Assembly: GCA_013398175.1 (NCBI GenBank)
Contig: VZRZ01000509.1
Span: forward strand, 1,622,016 to 1,686,015
Reading direction: 5' to 3'
DNA from: Climacteris rufus
Lineage: Eukaryota; Chordata; Aves; Passeriformes; Climacteridae
Length of the DNA: 64,000 nt
In this document: positions 1-13,500 of the stretch, piece by piece
How positions within the stretch are numbered: position 1 is the stretch's first letter
How the letters are laid out: the number at the start of each line of letters is the position of its first letter
The notes under the pieces: generated by a model
What the model was told of the DNA's origin: nothing
The model's database searches: none
Seen by the model: the letters and a program-made list of their open reading frames with translations, nothing else
Program-made: the position numbers and the translations under genes

Positions 1-1969
1 AAGACTTTACAGAGAAAACAGATGTACTAATATGTATCACTTGTTGGGGGCAGGGGGAATCCAGGGTGCTGCCATTAAAGCAATGCTGAACTTGCAAGAA
101 AACTCAAGCACCAGCATACAAAATATAGTTCTGGGAAGCTGACAAGGTTGGGATTCTTTTCTTTGGCTTACATTTATGCTCCTGGCATCTGAAAAACTGC
201 TCTGGAGAAAAATATATACAAAAGGAAACATGGAGCCTCATTTTTCATGCTTCATCTTCAGAGAAGATGGTTAAGTGCCCAAATGCAAACAAAACGAGAG
301 GCTCCAGCCCAGCTGTAGGGAAATCTTCTGCATTTCAGAGTCAATATTGCCTCACCAGAAGAAAACAAGACTGACATCATAAACAAAACAAACATAACTT
401 TTGGAAATATCCTTGATTTTATTTGTGTTTTGTATACCTCTCTAAAGCATAAATATGAAAGAGTTAGTCCTGTTATCTCACAAAAAGTGCAAGATACAGT
501 GGGGAGACTTTTAACAGTCCGATAGTTTTTAGCATGGGAGATAGAGAACAAATGAACTCAGACATTATTTCTGCAGCTATGCAATCCAATTCAGAGTTCT
601 GTCCTTTCCTGACCCATCTGTTTATCCCTTTCCAAGAACTTTGGCATTGAACAGTCAGCACTGACCAGTCAGCTTGTGAATCTGCCGTTGCTCATAACTT
701 CCCAAATTCAGCAAGTTGCCCGATGCAGATTTGGCCCTGTAGCAGTATAGAGTCTCTTGCCAGCTTTTAGCTTGCAGACAGGAGGCAGTAGCATGTGGCC
801 ATTTATAATTTATTATATACATGTATTGTCAGTCCCGGTAATAAATAGGATAAGTATAGGAGAATGCTTTCAAGTTGCCTCTTAAAAGGCTACCTCAGAC
901 TTCCTAAATTAAAAACTGGTTTTCCAAAAGCAAAGAAGTGAAATGTAGCAGTTACTCAGATTTCTTTGTTCAGCAGTCATAGCTGAGTAACACCCAGGGG
1001 TGGGTGCAGTGCTTTGTGAAGAGGTGCAGCACAGTGGACATTTTCTTACAGTCTGCAATACTGAGATTCACTTCAAAATTGACATTTCCTGCTTGATGTA
1101 CTATTTGCACCTCTGGGAAGTGTTGTTTATTCACAGGAGTTTTAAACTATGCACTGACACAAATATCCAGCCATGGATACAGAACAGGCTCGATAACCTT
1201 GAAAAGAGAAATTTTAAGCCCACTTACCTAAATCACTTACATGAACATGAATGCAGTATGACAGCCTGAGGTGTTTGAGTTGCAGTTTAAGTGCTGGCTT
1301 GTTTTGTACAACCAGGGTAAATAAAATCTTGGCCTTGAACTGATATCTGTGTATTGGAACAAACATCTCAATGCAGCACACTGCAGAAGGAAGGAAGCAG
1401 AAGAGAAATTAGATCACTTTCCTGCATTATTTCTTGTAAGTGTAGTCTTATTACGTATGGAACACACATTTCCTGTTGTAAAAATATTGTAACAGCCTGC
1501 AGTAGCCAAACAACAAATAATCTGCTGTTGCTGAAAGCTGGAGTCAGAGGAGCATGTTTAGCAGAAAGTGTTGGAAGACTGCAGATGAGCGGATCTCTCG
1601 TGCTCTGAAAAGACAGTGAGAGTGAACTACATAACAACTGCTCTGATTGCCATAACACCAATTTACAGTATGGAAGAAATAATAGACTGACTCTTCATAC
1701 AAATTGCAATTTAAAGGTATGAGTGCATTTGGTTATTGCTTTTTGGTTTGTATCATCTATGCATTTAGACAGAACCATGTGGGTATCTTATCCGCTCTTC
1801 TTCATGTGCCTTAATCCTGGACTGCATGGGCTTTCTTTATCTATAGTGATATGGGTTTGTACCCATATTTCACACATTCTCTTACATCACCGTTAACTCC
1901 CAGCTGCATGAACTGCACCAGCTCTGTTTTGTAATAGGAACCACACAGGTGAGAATCCAATTCAATAAC

Positions 1970-2905
1970 AGAATCACCAATCATAGAATAATTTGGTTGG
2001 AAGAACTTCTTGGAAGTTCATCTACTCCAACACTCTTGCCCTGGACAGGAACACCTGCCACTAGACCAGGTTACTCAAAGCCCCATCCAATCTGACATTA
2101 AACATTTCCAGCAATGGGACACCTGCAGCTTCTCTAGGCAACCTGTTCCAGTGTCTCGCCACCCTCATTGTAAAAAATTTCTTCCCACGGTCAGTTTAAA
2201 TCTATCCTTTTTCAGTTTAAAACTGAATTAAAAAAAAAAAAAAAAAGCCCCTACAGGTCCTGGTAAAGAGTTTCTCTTCATGTTTCTTAGAAGTCTCCTT
2301 TAAGGCTGCTGTAGGGTCTTCCCGGAGTCTTCTCCATGCTGAACAAGCCCAACTCTCTTAGCCTGTCTTCATAAGAGAGGTGTTCCAGCCCTCTGATCAT
2401 CTTCATGGCCCTCCTTTGGACCTGCTCCAACAGGTCCAGGATCTTGTACTGGGGACCCCAGATCTGGATGCAAAACTCCAGGTGGGGTCTCACCAGAGCA
2501 GAGTAGAAGGACAGAATCACCTCCCTTGTCCTGCTGGCCATGCTGCTTTTGATGAAGCCCAGATCTGGCTTTCTGGGCTGGAGTCAAATGTTGCCAGCTC
2601 ATATCCAATTTTTCATCCACCTGTACCCCCACAATATTTCTCCACAGGGATTCTCTCAGTTCCTTCATCCCCCAGTCTGTATAGATTCTGGTGATTGCCT
2701 TGACCCAGGTGCAAGACCTTGCACTTGGCCTTGTTGAGCTTCACAAGGTTCTCACAGTCTCACCTCTCAAGCCTGCCAAGGTGCCCCTGAATGACATCCC
2801 TTCCCTCCAGCATGTCCACTGCACCACACAGCTTGGTGTCAACAAGCTTGCTGAGGATGCTCTCTATCCCACTGCCTATGCCATTGATAAAGATCTTGAA
2901 CAAAG
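1970..2905 (-). mobile_element. CR1 LINE fragment, minus orientation
   Basis: The + strand starts with the reverse complement of a CR1 3' end (AATCATAGAATAATTTGGTTGGAAG) and continues into the 3' end of CR1 ORF2. Minus-strand frames at 2287-2541 and around 2369-2668 read as the C-terminal part of the CR1 reverse transcriptase polyprotein (for example LVRPHLEFCIQIWGPQ and VQRRAMKMIRGLEHLSYEDR). These are split between frames, so the copy is 5'-truncated and dead. A run of 17 A (2230-2246) interrupts the element. Its broken 5' end abuts an oppositely oriented CR1. Confidence 0.9.
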
Positions 2906-3133
2906 TAGGTTTAGATGAGGTATGAGGAAGAAATTCTTCACTTTGAGGGTGGTGAGGCACTGGAACAAGTTGCCCAGAGAAATTGTGGATTCATCCCTGG
3001 AAGTGTTCAAGGCAAGGATGGATGGGGTTTTGAGCAACTTGGTCTAGTGGAAGGTGTCCTTGCCCATGGCAGGGGGTTGGAACTAGATGGTCTTTAAAAT
3101 CCCTTCCAACCCAAATCAATGTGATTTTATGAC
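2906..3133 (+). mobile_element. CR1 LINE 3' fragment, plus orientation
   Basis: About 230 bp of CR1 3' end in sense orientation. It contains the characteristic GAGGCACTGGAACAAGTTGC and GGGTTGGAACTAGATGGTC segments and ends in GTGATTTTATGAC, a decayed form of the ATTCTATGAT tail. It directly follows the minus-oriented CR1, giving a head-to-head pair with both 3' ends facing outward. Confidence 0.88.
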
Positions 3134-6100
3134 TAAATTGTTTATCATTCCTGATGATTGATGGTCTTAAAATCCTTATTGCCTGAACATTGCAACATTT
3201 ACTCAGGTTTCAACACAGAAGAAAAGATTCTGTGGCTTCGGATGTTCAGCGAAACCGTGGACCTCAACTTGTGGTCAAATTCTGGGGGCAGGTCACATAA
3301 AGGGCAGTAGACGTAGGACAAAAGCCTGTTTTTACTTTGTGTAGGGGTGATGTAGTGTTCCCTGTCAAGCAGCTTCAGTGGCTGTTACACATGATCACTC
3401 CTCTCTCAGACCACACTTCTTACGGACATTAAAAATTGTAGTTTCTATCTGTCTCTTGATTGTGGTCAGATAACAGATGCAGGCTTTTCTTGTGGTAGAG
3501 TGACCCACACAAGTAGAGGCAAAAGAGCAAAGTGAGAATCCTCACAAGACTTTCTCTTCTTGGAAACACTCCAGGCACACAGAAAGGGGAAGCCTTAAGT
3601 ATCTCATCTGGTTTTTGTGTTATAGCATTGCAGACAGTCTTTCTGTATGGGCTGATGGGGGAGGAGCTGAAGGAATGGGAGAAAAGAAGAACTGTGAGTA
3701 GCAAAGGTGGAAGCCTTTCTTAGGAGAGGAAGTAAAAGAGAGGGAAGGAAATGAGCTTGGGATCTGGTTTTTTGTTCTATTTTTATTGTATAAAGCTGAG
3801 GGACAAGCCATGTTCAACCCTGGTATTTTCCCTCATGAGTTCTGAAAAACTGTACCATTGATGGGTGGGGGGGTTTCTCTTTTTTACAGAAGTTATTTCA
3901 GGGGCCTCAGCAACCAGGTTGAGAAGAAAATCTTTAGGCATAGTCTTTCATTCTCAAGATAGACATTGTGGCATCCTTGACCTGGTTTCCTACCATCTCT
4001 TTCCCATGGAAAAAAATCTTCCCAGTTTCTGTTCTTGCTGTCCCTGTGCAGAAAAAAATCAGTGTTGCCTCAATGTTCCCTGACTTCTAACGACCCATCC
4101 TCAGAGTTGCTGGAGCTTGGACGTTTAAGTGAGTGGCAAGACAGGAAGATTTCATCCTGACAATTATATTGAAAGCAGATCCATGCAGTCCCTTAAATTT
4201 TAGAAGAATGTGAGAAAGGGAAGAAGAGTGGTTTGCTTTAAGGTGAGGGAACTGTTCTAGGAACTCTTTTGAATGTACTAGGGCCGTAAAGGACTGCATT
4301 AGGCTGTTCCTGGGGTTTTAAATTATTATCTTCTATAGAACAGATGTTATGTGCAAAGAGCCAGTTATATATACAAGTCATGTAAATTTAAGCTATAAAT
4401 GAAATGCTGTGTATACATACAAATGCTACTTTAGAAATGTTTGTCTTGGTTCTCCCTTTCTTAGACAGCATTTATCAGCATTGCTGCTGGGAGGTAGGCA
4501 TGTGTTTGGCTAGGGTTTGGGTTGTGCTTTGTTTTTCCTCATTGTTTTCTTCTGTGAGGAAAGAAGATTGGATAAAACTCTTTTCTGGTCTCTGTTGACA
4601 TCAGCACATTCGATCTGCCTGCGTCCAAAAGAATTATGTCAAAACAATTGCCTGCATTTGTTTCTTAGCGTGTTCTCCAGCAGCACTGTCGCTCGAGGGT
4701 CAGACTGGAATACATTAAACTGGAATTGGGGCAGAAACTGCAGCCAGCCTTAGGTCAATGATGCCTCTTGAGATTTGCGAAAGTGACACTTCTGGGGTTC
4801 ATTGCATTAAATTCCATAGCATTTCTGTGTCTAGTCTAGGTGAATTACAAAGGCAGATGGGATGGTTAGTCTCACATTTTCCCATTTAATTCTGTGTCTG
4901 TGTGTCTGGAATAAAAGGACAAGCCTTGCATCTTAGTTATTTTGTAATATTTCAAAAAAGATTTTTTAAATCCATGTATTAAAGCTCTTTGCTTCTATCA
5001 TTTATATTTAGAAAGATTATCACAGTTACTTCATCTGTAAAATTCTATTTAGGGAGTCTAGCCTATGTGATCCTTGATATATCTTTTGACATGTCTTTAC
5101 AAGGCTGAAAAACACAGTTGCACATGTGCTTAACAGAATGACCTCATGTTGTAGGATTTAGCTGGGGTTGTGCCAGAAGAAGAGAGAGAAAATTGCATCC
5201 AGGAGGACAGAAAGTATAAAGATGCAAAAATGCACATTTTGGACTATACTTTTGCAGGCTCTGATTCATCTTTTATTAGTAGCTCTGAAGCCTTGCCCTA
5301 GATCAGCTTTCCCTAAAGTTTTGCTCTATTAGTGACTAAAGAGCTGCCAATCACAGTTTTGAGTCTTAAGAGCTGTTCGTAGGAATGCCAGGTATAGCAG
5401 AAATAAAGTGTGAGGGGTGTGTGAATGCATGTACACATATATGTACATACCACGCTTGGACAGGCCTTTTTCCTCCCTAAAATTTTTACAAACTTTCTTG
5501 CTATAATTCACTCTGCAGAAGCTTTGTACTACACGCTTCCTGAAGATGGGATGTTTCTTTTATGTTTGTAACACAGCACTGAGATTTTACTATGCTGTGC
5601 ATGCTGCGTTTTAGCAGGCATCAGTTACTGAGAGTAACCAAAAGTTTGAAAAACATATTTTCCCCACCTGTTGAACATAAAAATATCTGTAGAATCATAA
5701 TTAAATATAATGAGATTTTTGTATGAAGTGACGCCTTCTAAATCTGTGGAATAGCATATGTGAACTAGTCCTGAGCTCAAGTAATAGAGATTATTTTATT
5801 TGTTTTATTTGCAGAATTTACACTGCAGCATTCGGTCTTAAGTGGGTTCAGTCCAGAAGCTGAAAATGAGATGATGCCAGCAACTGGCACAAATCAAACA
5901 CTTCCAGCCTTTCCACTCCTGCACATTGATAGGATTAACACTTTCTGGCCAAAGGCCCAGGCTAAGACAGACAGCACACAGAAAAGCTTGCACTGCCTCC
6001 TTAAAAAACACCAAATTTAAATGTTGGCAGGCTGTGGGACGAAGCCAATTCAGTCGCCAGGGCCTCACAGCTAAACACGTCATCCATAGGATCCTACCTG

Positions 6101-7470
6101 CCCAACCCCAGCCCTGGGACAGATAGCCAAAAGCTTTCTTGGCAGCACCCAGTTCCCTCAGCATGGAGAAAGGGAAGGAGAAGACACATGGATGTCCTGA
6201 GTGACCTGGGAGGTGCCTGCAGGAGTAGTGCTCGCGTCCACTCACTCTGTTTAACAGCACTAACTTGTTCTCCTGAAGAAGGTAGTCCACCGGTTCATCC
6301 TGAAAGGGTGAATTGAGAGGAGATATCTGTGCGGTATGGAGGACTCCTTCCCTCAGCACAATTCTCTGAAGTCACCTTCTCTGGCCAGGGGATGCTGGAA
6401 TGAGGTCCCAGTAGCAGGCAGCAGATGAAGTTAGATGAATTCAGTGAATTACTGAAACAAGGAGTCGCAGGTGTTTTCTCAGTGGCAGAGCTGTAATACA
6501 CCCATTGGTTTCCTAAGAGTGGTTTTCTTGGCATCTCAGGGTGAGGAACTTTGTGCAGTGAGGTTTTGTATGGAGCCAGGTGCTGTGAGTTGAGAGAGGC
6601 TGCCTGCAGATCCTGTAGAAGACGGGCAGTTGGGTGTCATCGTACTCTGATAGCCCCTCATCCCCAAAAGACTGCGATTACCCCAGAGATACTTTGTAAG
6701 CTATGAGCAGGAAGGCTGCCAGGATTACTATCCTGAAAGGAGAAGGAGTGTTTCTTGATGGCAACACAAAGCACAATGTAATGCAGTGTCTGCTCAGCTG
6801 AACTCCAGCTTTATGCAGGCAGTAGGTCTCACCTGCAGGAGCTCCTGCTTTGTAGCAATTAACCCAAGCTGTGTGGGTGTGCCTCCTTTTTGGATCAAGC
6901 ACAGTTAAATTCACAACTTTGCAGAAATGGGCAGTACATCATAACCTGTGGAATAAAGGGTTAATTACTGATGAATTGCCCATAACAGATCATTGCTGAA
7001 AAAGCAGAGCAAAATTACCTGTTCACAGTCTGTATTGGAATAATTTTCAGTCCCAATGCAATTTCCACCCTTGCTAGATTAGAGCCTGCTGTTATCAAAT
7101 TTATTCAGTATGTGAGTACTGCTATACTATGAACAAAATAACAAAATTCTTTGTTTATAACAAAGCCTTCTGTTGCTCAGTGTTTTCAGTCATTTAATTT
7201 CTCTTCCCTGAACACTCTTCCAGTTTTTCCAACACTTCTTTTGTAAAATGAGCAGCAGCATGATACGTTATTCATGGAGAAGAGGAACGAGAACCAAATA
7301 CAGCATCATTGTAACCTACCTACTCATCTTTTGATTTTCATTTGTTTGTACAGCTGAGGCTCACATTAGCCCTTTTGGCCACAGCCTTGCGTGGGGAATT
7401 CATGTCGAGCTGATTGCCTCCCAGGACCCCGGGTCTCATATTCAGTCTGTGCTTTGGAGGATAGAGTCCT

Positions 7471-7556
7471 CTCTCTCCCTCTCATCCTGTAAGTATGGCC
7501 TGTGTTCTTTATTCTCTCTCCCTCTCATCTTGTAAGTATGGCCTGTATTCTTTATT
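7471..7556. repeat. 43-bp tandem duplication, two copies
   Basis: Positions 7471-7513 and 7514-7556 are two adjacent copies of a 43-bp unit (CTCTCTCCCTCTCATC, then TGTAAGTATGGCCTGT and a TTCTTTATT end) differing at two bases. No function is evident. The unit happens to contain a GTAAGT donor-like string in each copy. Confidence 0.9.
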
Positions 7557-9169
7557 CTAATGAAGTGATTCTGTACTTGGCCATATTAACACCTAAACTC
7601 GTTTCTCCCATCTTTCTACAGCCCCCAGTTGCTCTGTGTCAGGCTTGTCCTTTTGCAGTTTGTTTTCTGCTGTCCCCAGCCTCGTGTCTAACCACAAGGA
7701 CTTAACTTTAATCCACGTCACTAATAAAGCTATTAAATAGTAAAGGGATCATCACCAATACCTGTGGAACCAAACAGGAACCCATCTGTTTGCTAATAAA
7801 TAGTTTCCCTTTTACAGTTATACATTGGTTGCCTTAACTTATCAGCTTTTTAATACTTCTAGTATGATTGTGAACTCAAAAGTGACTTTAGTATAAAATA
7901 GGTTTAAGGTTTTATCCCAAGCTTATATGGTGCTCTCCGCCAATGGAGCCTTGCTCTCCATGGAGACACTCCATACAGGCTTCAAAGCATTCAGTCTCTC
8001 CATAAAGATATTCTACAGAACAAGTCAAATTATTTAGACTTGTAATACTGTTAACAGTGCTGCCTTCATCAAGTGAACTTGTAATTTTTGCAAGAAATTA
8101 CATCAAATTAGTTTGACAGGATCTATTTTCCTTAAAGCCAAGTTAATTGACTTTAATTACAGAGCTTTAAAAAAATTATTAATTGAGACCTATGTTGGTT
8201 GTTCTATCCTCTGCAAAATACTGGAAACTCATCCAACTGGCCTGTAATTGCTTTTTACCCGTCTCAAATAGTAGCCCAATATGAACCTTCCTCCTGTCCC
8301 TGGTCATTTCCCAGGGGCCTAGAACTGTTTTAGATGCAGTAGCAGCTCCAAGGCTACCTCTCTAAACCTTCTGAGACAAGTTTATTTCTAGCAACTAATC
8401 TGAATCACCCAGAATCGTTTATCTGCTGCTTAACATGCCCTCTCCAGGGGCTACTGTGGTGGGAAGTGGTTTCATTATCATCGTCATAAACAGATCATCC
8501 AGCCTTTTACCTGTGTGCTAATCAGAAATACTTACTGAATAACTCCTGCTGCTGTCATATTGCTATGAACAATTCTACAGTTTCTGTTGCTCAGGATTCA
8601 TCTTTCATAATCTGTTTAGAAAAATAGAAAATGTATATCTGATTTTGTGTACCTTTATTTTTTCTAGTATCTTCTTGATTAATCTTCTTTTCACTTTTTT
8701 ACTTGTTATTTATCTTTTCCCCTTTCCCCTTTTCATGTACCAGTTTTGTATCTCACATTTTATATGTTTTTTCACTTCCCTGGTAAACCCAGCTGTTGGG
8801 GCTTTTTTTTGTTGTGTGTTATTTTTATCTAGCCCATTTTCATGGTTGTAACACTGAAGGCATTTAGGAAATGTCTTAAACTGTTTGCAGATGTCAGCAG
8901 CTTTCTGTATGTTCTGCCTTCAGCCTGATTTGACTCCCATTCGCTCTAGTTTTGTTAAATTGCTTCTCAGAAAGCATGCCCTGGGATTTTAATTTATGTA
9001 TCTATAAAGAGTGTAGGTTCACACATTGCATAAAATTCTGCTGCTCTAGATTTGATTGCCAGACAATGTTAGTTATTTGCACAGGAAGTGTTGGTCCTTT
9101 TCAGTCTAAACAGCCAGTAACCTCCTGGTTTGTGATCATTTCCTCTCTACGGAGACAAAGTCTAGAGCA

Positions 9170-9340
9170 GGGATGCTCTGGCTCCTCTGCCACGCCGTGT
9201 GTGACTCACGGGCAGTTCAGGTGTAGCTGCATCATGGGAGCAGCGGTGAGTGGAGCTCCTGGTGCCGGCACCGCAGCCCCTGCCCATGGCAGCCCCTGGC
9301 TGGGGCAGGCAGCGAGCGGGCCCTGCTGCACGTGGGGTGG
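9170..9340. promoter_or_regulatory. Small GC-rich patch in the 5' intron
   Basis: A GC-rich stretch with a perfect AP-1 core TGACTCA at 9202-9208, and GGTGCCGGCACCGCAGCCCC at 9259-9278, containing the palindrome GGTGCCGGCACC. A GTGAGT donor-like string lies at 9246. It could be a minor leader exon or enhancer, but nothing proves it. Confidence 0.25.
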
Positions 9341-10349
9341 GTGGCTGTGTGACCACCGTGGGGTTTAGCTTGTGTGGGCTGGAGTTCAGCTCTTCGCGTT
9401 GTGGTGATCGTGCTGTGAACTGCTCCTGTCCCCTTTGGTGCTGCAAGGCCTATATTGTAGATAACTCATTTAGCTAATTGGCAAGAGCTTAATTTCACAG
9501 GGTTAGGAAGGCCGAGCTTTCTTTGAAATTAGCAGTTAGTAACCTGTCATTTGTAGCCCTTTAGAAACTAGAGGCATGTGTTAGTGCTAGTGACATAAGG
9601 ACTCCAGCATAAGTAACACAAGAGGGGATTTTGTATTTTTTATATGTAGGTCTTAAAGAAGCCTGTCATCCCTGTATCCTCCAAGATTATTTACTTCCAA
9701 GTTTTCTGTCACTCAGACAGGTGACATAGAGGGCCTGGCAACACCCTATTCCTTTTGGATTTTTTAAAATTGGCTACAGCTGTTTCTTTTAATACTGTAA
9801 TAATCTAAATATAGCTTTTATTTTTCAGGAGTATTATTTTGCATTGCTACTTTGCAGGTAGAGGGTTTATCCATTTTTTTCAAATTCCTGTAATTAGCAT
9901 ATAGCTAACTGAAAAGGGTAATCTTCTCACAGCCTCTGCTTTGGTTTATATTCTCCTCAGTGTCATGGGTTTGTGCTGAATGTGCTTGTGGTTGCTTATT
10001 GGACCTGCCTCTCCCAGGCAACCTGGCTTACAGGGTGTGTTTGTTCCCTATCAAGAGGTCCCTTTCCCTTTAAAACACAGTCCACAAATCTGAGTCTTTC
10101 CCCTGTGCTGTGTACCTAGTTGTTCATTTCAGTGGCCTTCAGTTTTTGGTCTTTTTATGCTAGGAAACAGGGAGGAAGTCCAGACAGGATCTTCAGATCT
10201 CCTGAATTGTCAAGAGTTGTGTATTTCATGAGGTGTATCACAGAACAGTCATTTTCAGTGAAACCCTCCCTGTCTGCTCCAGATTACCACCCAGTCCTGC
10301 ACTTGCCTTTTTGTCTTGAATACACAGAAACAGAGAAACCTCTGTTGAC

Positions 10350-10515
10350 TGTTCCTCCTGCACTGAGGATGATATGGTGTAGAATATCCCTTTGGTCGGT
10401 TGGGTTCAGCTTTCCCAGCTGTGTCTCTTCCCAAACTCTTGACCACCCACTGCCTACTTGCTACAGTGGAGTGAGAAACAAAGAAGATCTTGCTGCTGGG
10501 CAAGCTCTTCTCAGT
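10350..10515 (-). mobile_element. Degraded LTR fragment
   Basis: The stretch from GATATGGTGTAGAATATCCCTTTGGTCGG through GTGGAGTGAGAAACAAAG resembles the middle of the LTR at 25075-25668 (ATGTTATGGAATACCCC, TGGTCAGTTGGAGTCAGCTC, GGTGGAGTGAGAGGC), in the same order. It is strongly diverged and the ends are not defined. Inference by eye; an alignment is needed to set the limits. Confidence 0.45.
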
Positions 10516-13500
10516 GATACCTTACACATGGGTGTGTTACCAATGTCGTTTTGGTCACAAAGCTAAAGCACAGCAGGGTTTGGGATGCTGTGGAGAAACT
10601 GAACCCTGTCCAGATGCAGTAAACTTACCCAAGCTGTCATCTAGCAGTAAGCTGTCATACACTGAAACCACAGTGGCAACAGCTGGGTTTGAGAACACAG
10701 GTCTCTCTAGAGCACTTTTCTGTGGGTGTGTAAGCGTAGGCAGAGTTTCTGTCTGTCCCCATTACTGGTGTAGTCAGTGCCTTCAGCACTCACTGCCTTT
10801 GTCACTATGTGGTTGCCACCCTGTCTGGGGTCCCTGCCTGTCAGCATCTTTGCTGTTGTAGATGAAACCAGCTACAATGATGGTGAGAAAGCTGGGAGTT
10901 CATTTGTGAGCTGGCCACAGGCAAATTTTTGCTTGTGTTTAGGAAGGAGAGTATTTTTTCCCAGTGTAACTGGACAAATAAGGGATTTAAATAACTCTCT
11001 TAAAATGTTAGCAGTAGCAACCTGGGAGACATGAGAGCGCCTGCAGGAGGGAATGGTGTCTGGGAGGATCTCGAAGTAAGTAATTTCCTGATTTGAGACT
11101 CAGCTTCCTCCCTTTTTCTTGCTGTCACATCCTCCAAGTTCTTCAGTCACAAAGGAATCAGACAAGGCAGAGAAGAGGCTAGTTTCATTTCTGCTTGGGC
11201 ACAGAGGGATGGGGAGGAGCAGTTAGGGGTTTTTTTGAGATAAAATCTGTTTCTATGCCTCTTTCATAGCCCACAGTGGCAAACAGGCAGAACTTCTATA
11301 TTGCTTCCTTCCCTTCCTCCCCCTTCACTCCCTGCTCCTCCTGATTCACATTTTGCACTCTGCTCCGTGCTGCTCCCATACTGCGGGTCAGATGAACAGC
11401 CATTAATCCTGGGTAGATTCTAAAAATAAGAAATGAGAGAAAAAATCAGAACGGTGTAAATCAACCTGCAATCATCTTTCTGTTCTCCTAATGGGAGAAA
11501 AGAAAGAGGAAATCAATGGAGACACTGTTTTACTTCTTCTCTTTCTGAATCAAAATTATTCTGGGATTTGCAGCAGTTGTTCTCTCTCTATAGGTTTTCT
11601 AATTTATACACTTAAAAGGCACTTTAAAATTTAGGTGCATTAGCTCAAATGCAGACCATCTACCCACTTCTCCCTGCTCATGAATAGAGCTACCACAAGT
11701 AGCCTGATGAAGGAGGAACGTAGGTCAAAATCACACTGTTGAATTTACATGCTGTTCTCATGGGTTACTCAGAACCAAGGATAGATCCATCCTTTGAGGG
11801 AGGTGGGGTGTTAACTATAGAATAAGCAGTGTGTTTACTGCGTGTAGCTGCTGTCATTAGCTCTTTATTTCAAAGATTCCTTTAATTCATTTTAAACATG
11901 AAAAAAGAAATCCTGTGTGCAGTTTTGAGTCTGACTTGCTCTTCATTTTATGAGTGTAAAACCTGCAGGCCTTCCCTCTCAAGCTAGCTATATGTAAGCT
12001 TCTTTCTTTTAGATTACAAGTGAAGTTTGGATGTTGGTGGGCAAATAAAAAAGCACAGAAGAACCTTTTCTCAGAACTGTTGTGTTTTTCTAGGCCATCT
12101 TTTTTTTAAAGTAATAGAAGCCCTGAGACAGTACAAGGCATAACAGTTACTGTAACTTTAAGAGATTGCACAGTGAGCCTTTAATTGCTTCTTGTGTTTT
12201 GTTCTGGTTTGGTTTTGCTGAAAGGGATGTATCACAGGGAGTGGAAGAGAATTCACTGGTTTTTGAAAAAGATGAGGCTCTGACATTCACAGATTTGACT
12301 GGCAAAGAAGCTGCACAAACCCAAAAGGGTGGTGACGTGTCTTTTTGTGGGCAGTTTGGAGGGTTTGTCTTCTCTTCTTGCTTTGGGGAGCTTTTGGTTA
12401 CAGCTGCTCAAGCAGCTATACTGTGGTAATGCAGCTTCCTGTGGTCTTGCTAGGTGACCTCCTAACCAAACAGCTACCAGCCAGTCCCACAATCACAACT
12501 ATCCCTCAAAGAACACGTGGACGTGGTTATTTTCCCTCCTGCCCAGATGGAACATTGACTTCCTTTTCCTCTCTAGCTTGTAACAAATAGATGGTATAGC
12601 TATATGGATTGTAAATGGATCATCTGGGTTGTAATAAATCTCTTGCCAGAAAGGGACCATACCCTCAGCCAGCAGGATCTGTTTGTCAAGACATTCATCA
12701 CTCTTCCTTCCTGGCCCTGAGTGGCCACCCGCCCTGCCCCATGGACAGCTGTGCTCACAGCCTCTGGCAGAAGCCAAGGGTCTGGTTGTAGTGAAATCCT
12801 TCAACATGCACCTTCTCTTCACTGGTGCTGACCCCCGAGGCTGGCTGAAATTGAACAGGCAAGGTGAAGCCCAAACCTTCATCTTTCATAACTGACTTTT
12901 AGTTCAGGTCCCAAAGGGGAAAAGAGGGAAGGCAAGCACAGGGCCACACTTTGCAGGCATATGTTAAAGCTTAAACCTTGCCTGTAGTGTCAGGAAGCTG
13001 TTTTCCCCAGTCACTCAGTAATGGGGAGGAACAGCAGGGCAGAATATGGCACTTCAAAGCTCCTTGCAGGGTCTGCTCTTCTCACAGCGGCAGGAGCTGC
13101 TCCCTTTCCTGAACCCCATCTGCCACCATTGTAGAAGACTTCCAAAGCAACTGTAAGCTTACAAGAAACAATAGTAAGAGCACTCCAGTGCTGTAAAAGG
13201 CATTTGCTTTGAACCAGAGCAGTATGGCGGCAGGAGCTCAGCTAAGACTGCTCTTCCTGCTCCTTGGGCCGTGGATGTCCATGGACACTGGGCAGTGGCC
13301 TAACTTTAGACTGCTGGAAATGAACAGTTGAACTGCTGGGTTTTTTTCTGCTCAACCCACTAAAGCAGAATCTGGGAGTGAAGCATTAGAAGACTCCCTT
13401 AAAAAATCAAATTAATGCAGCCCAGGAATTTTTGAGTGTTGTTTTGAAACATACTTGAAGTTTTGCCCTGGCGTTTCTGGCTTTTTGTTCAGGAATATCA

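Noticed and set aside
1368..1661. Open frames on both strands near 1.4-1.6 kb
   Set aside because: Short, overlapping and without motifs; no splice context consistent with a FYN leader exon.
5838..6359. 173-codon minus-strand frame as a single-exon gene
   Set aside because: As a continuous protein it has no recognisable family; only the short splice-flanked block inside it is kept as a finding.
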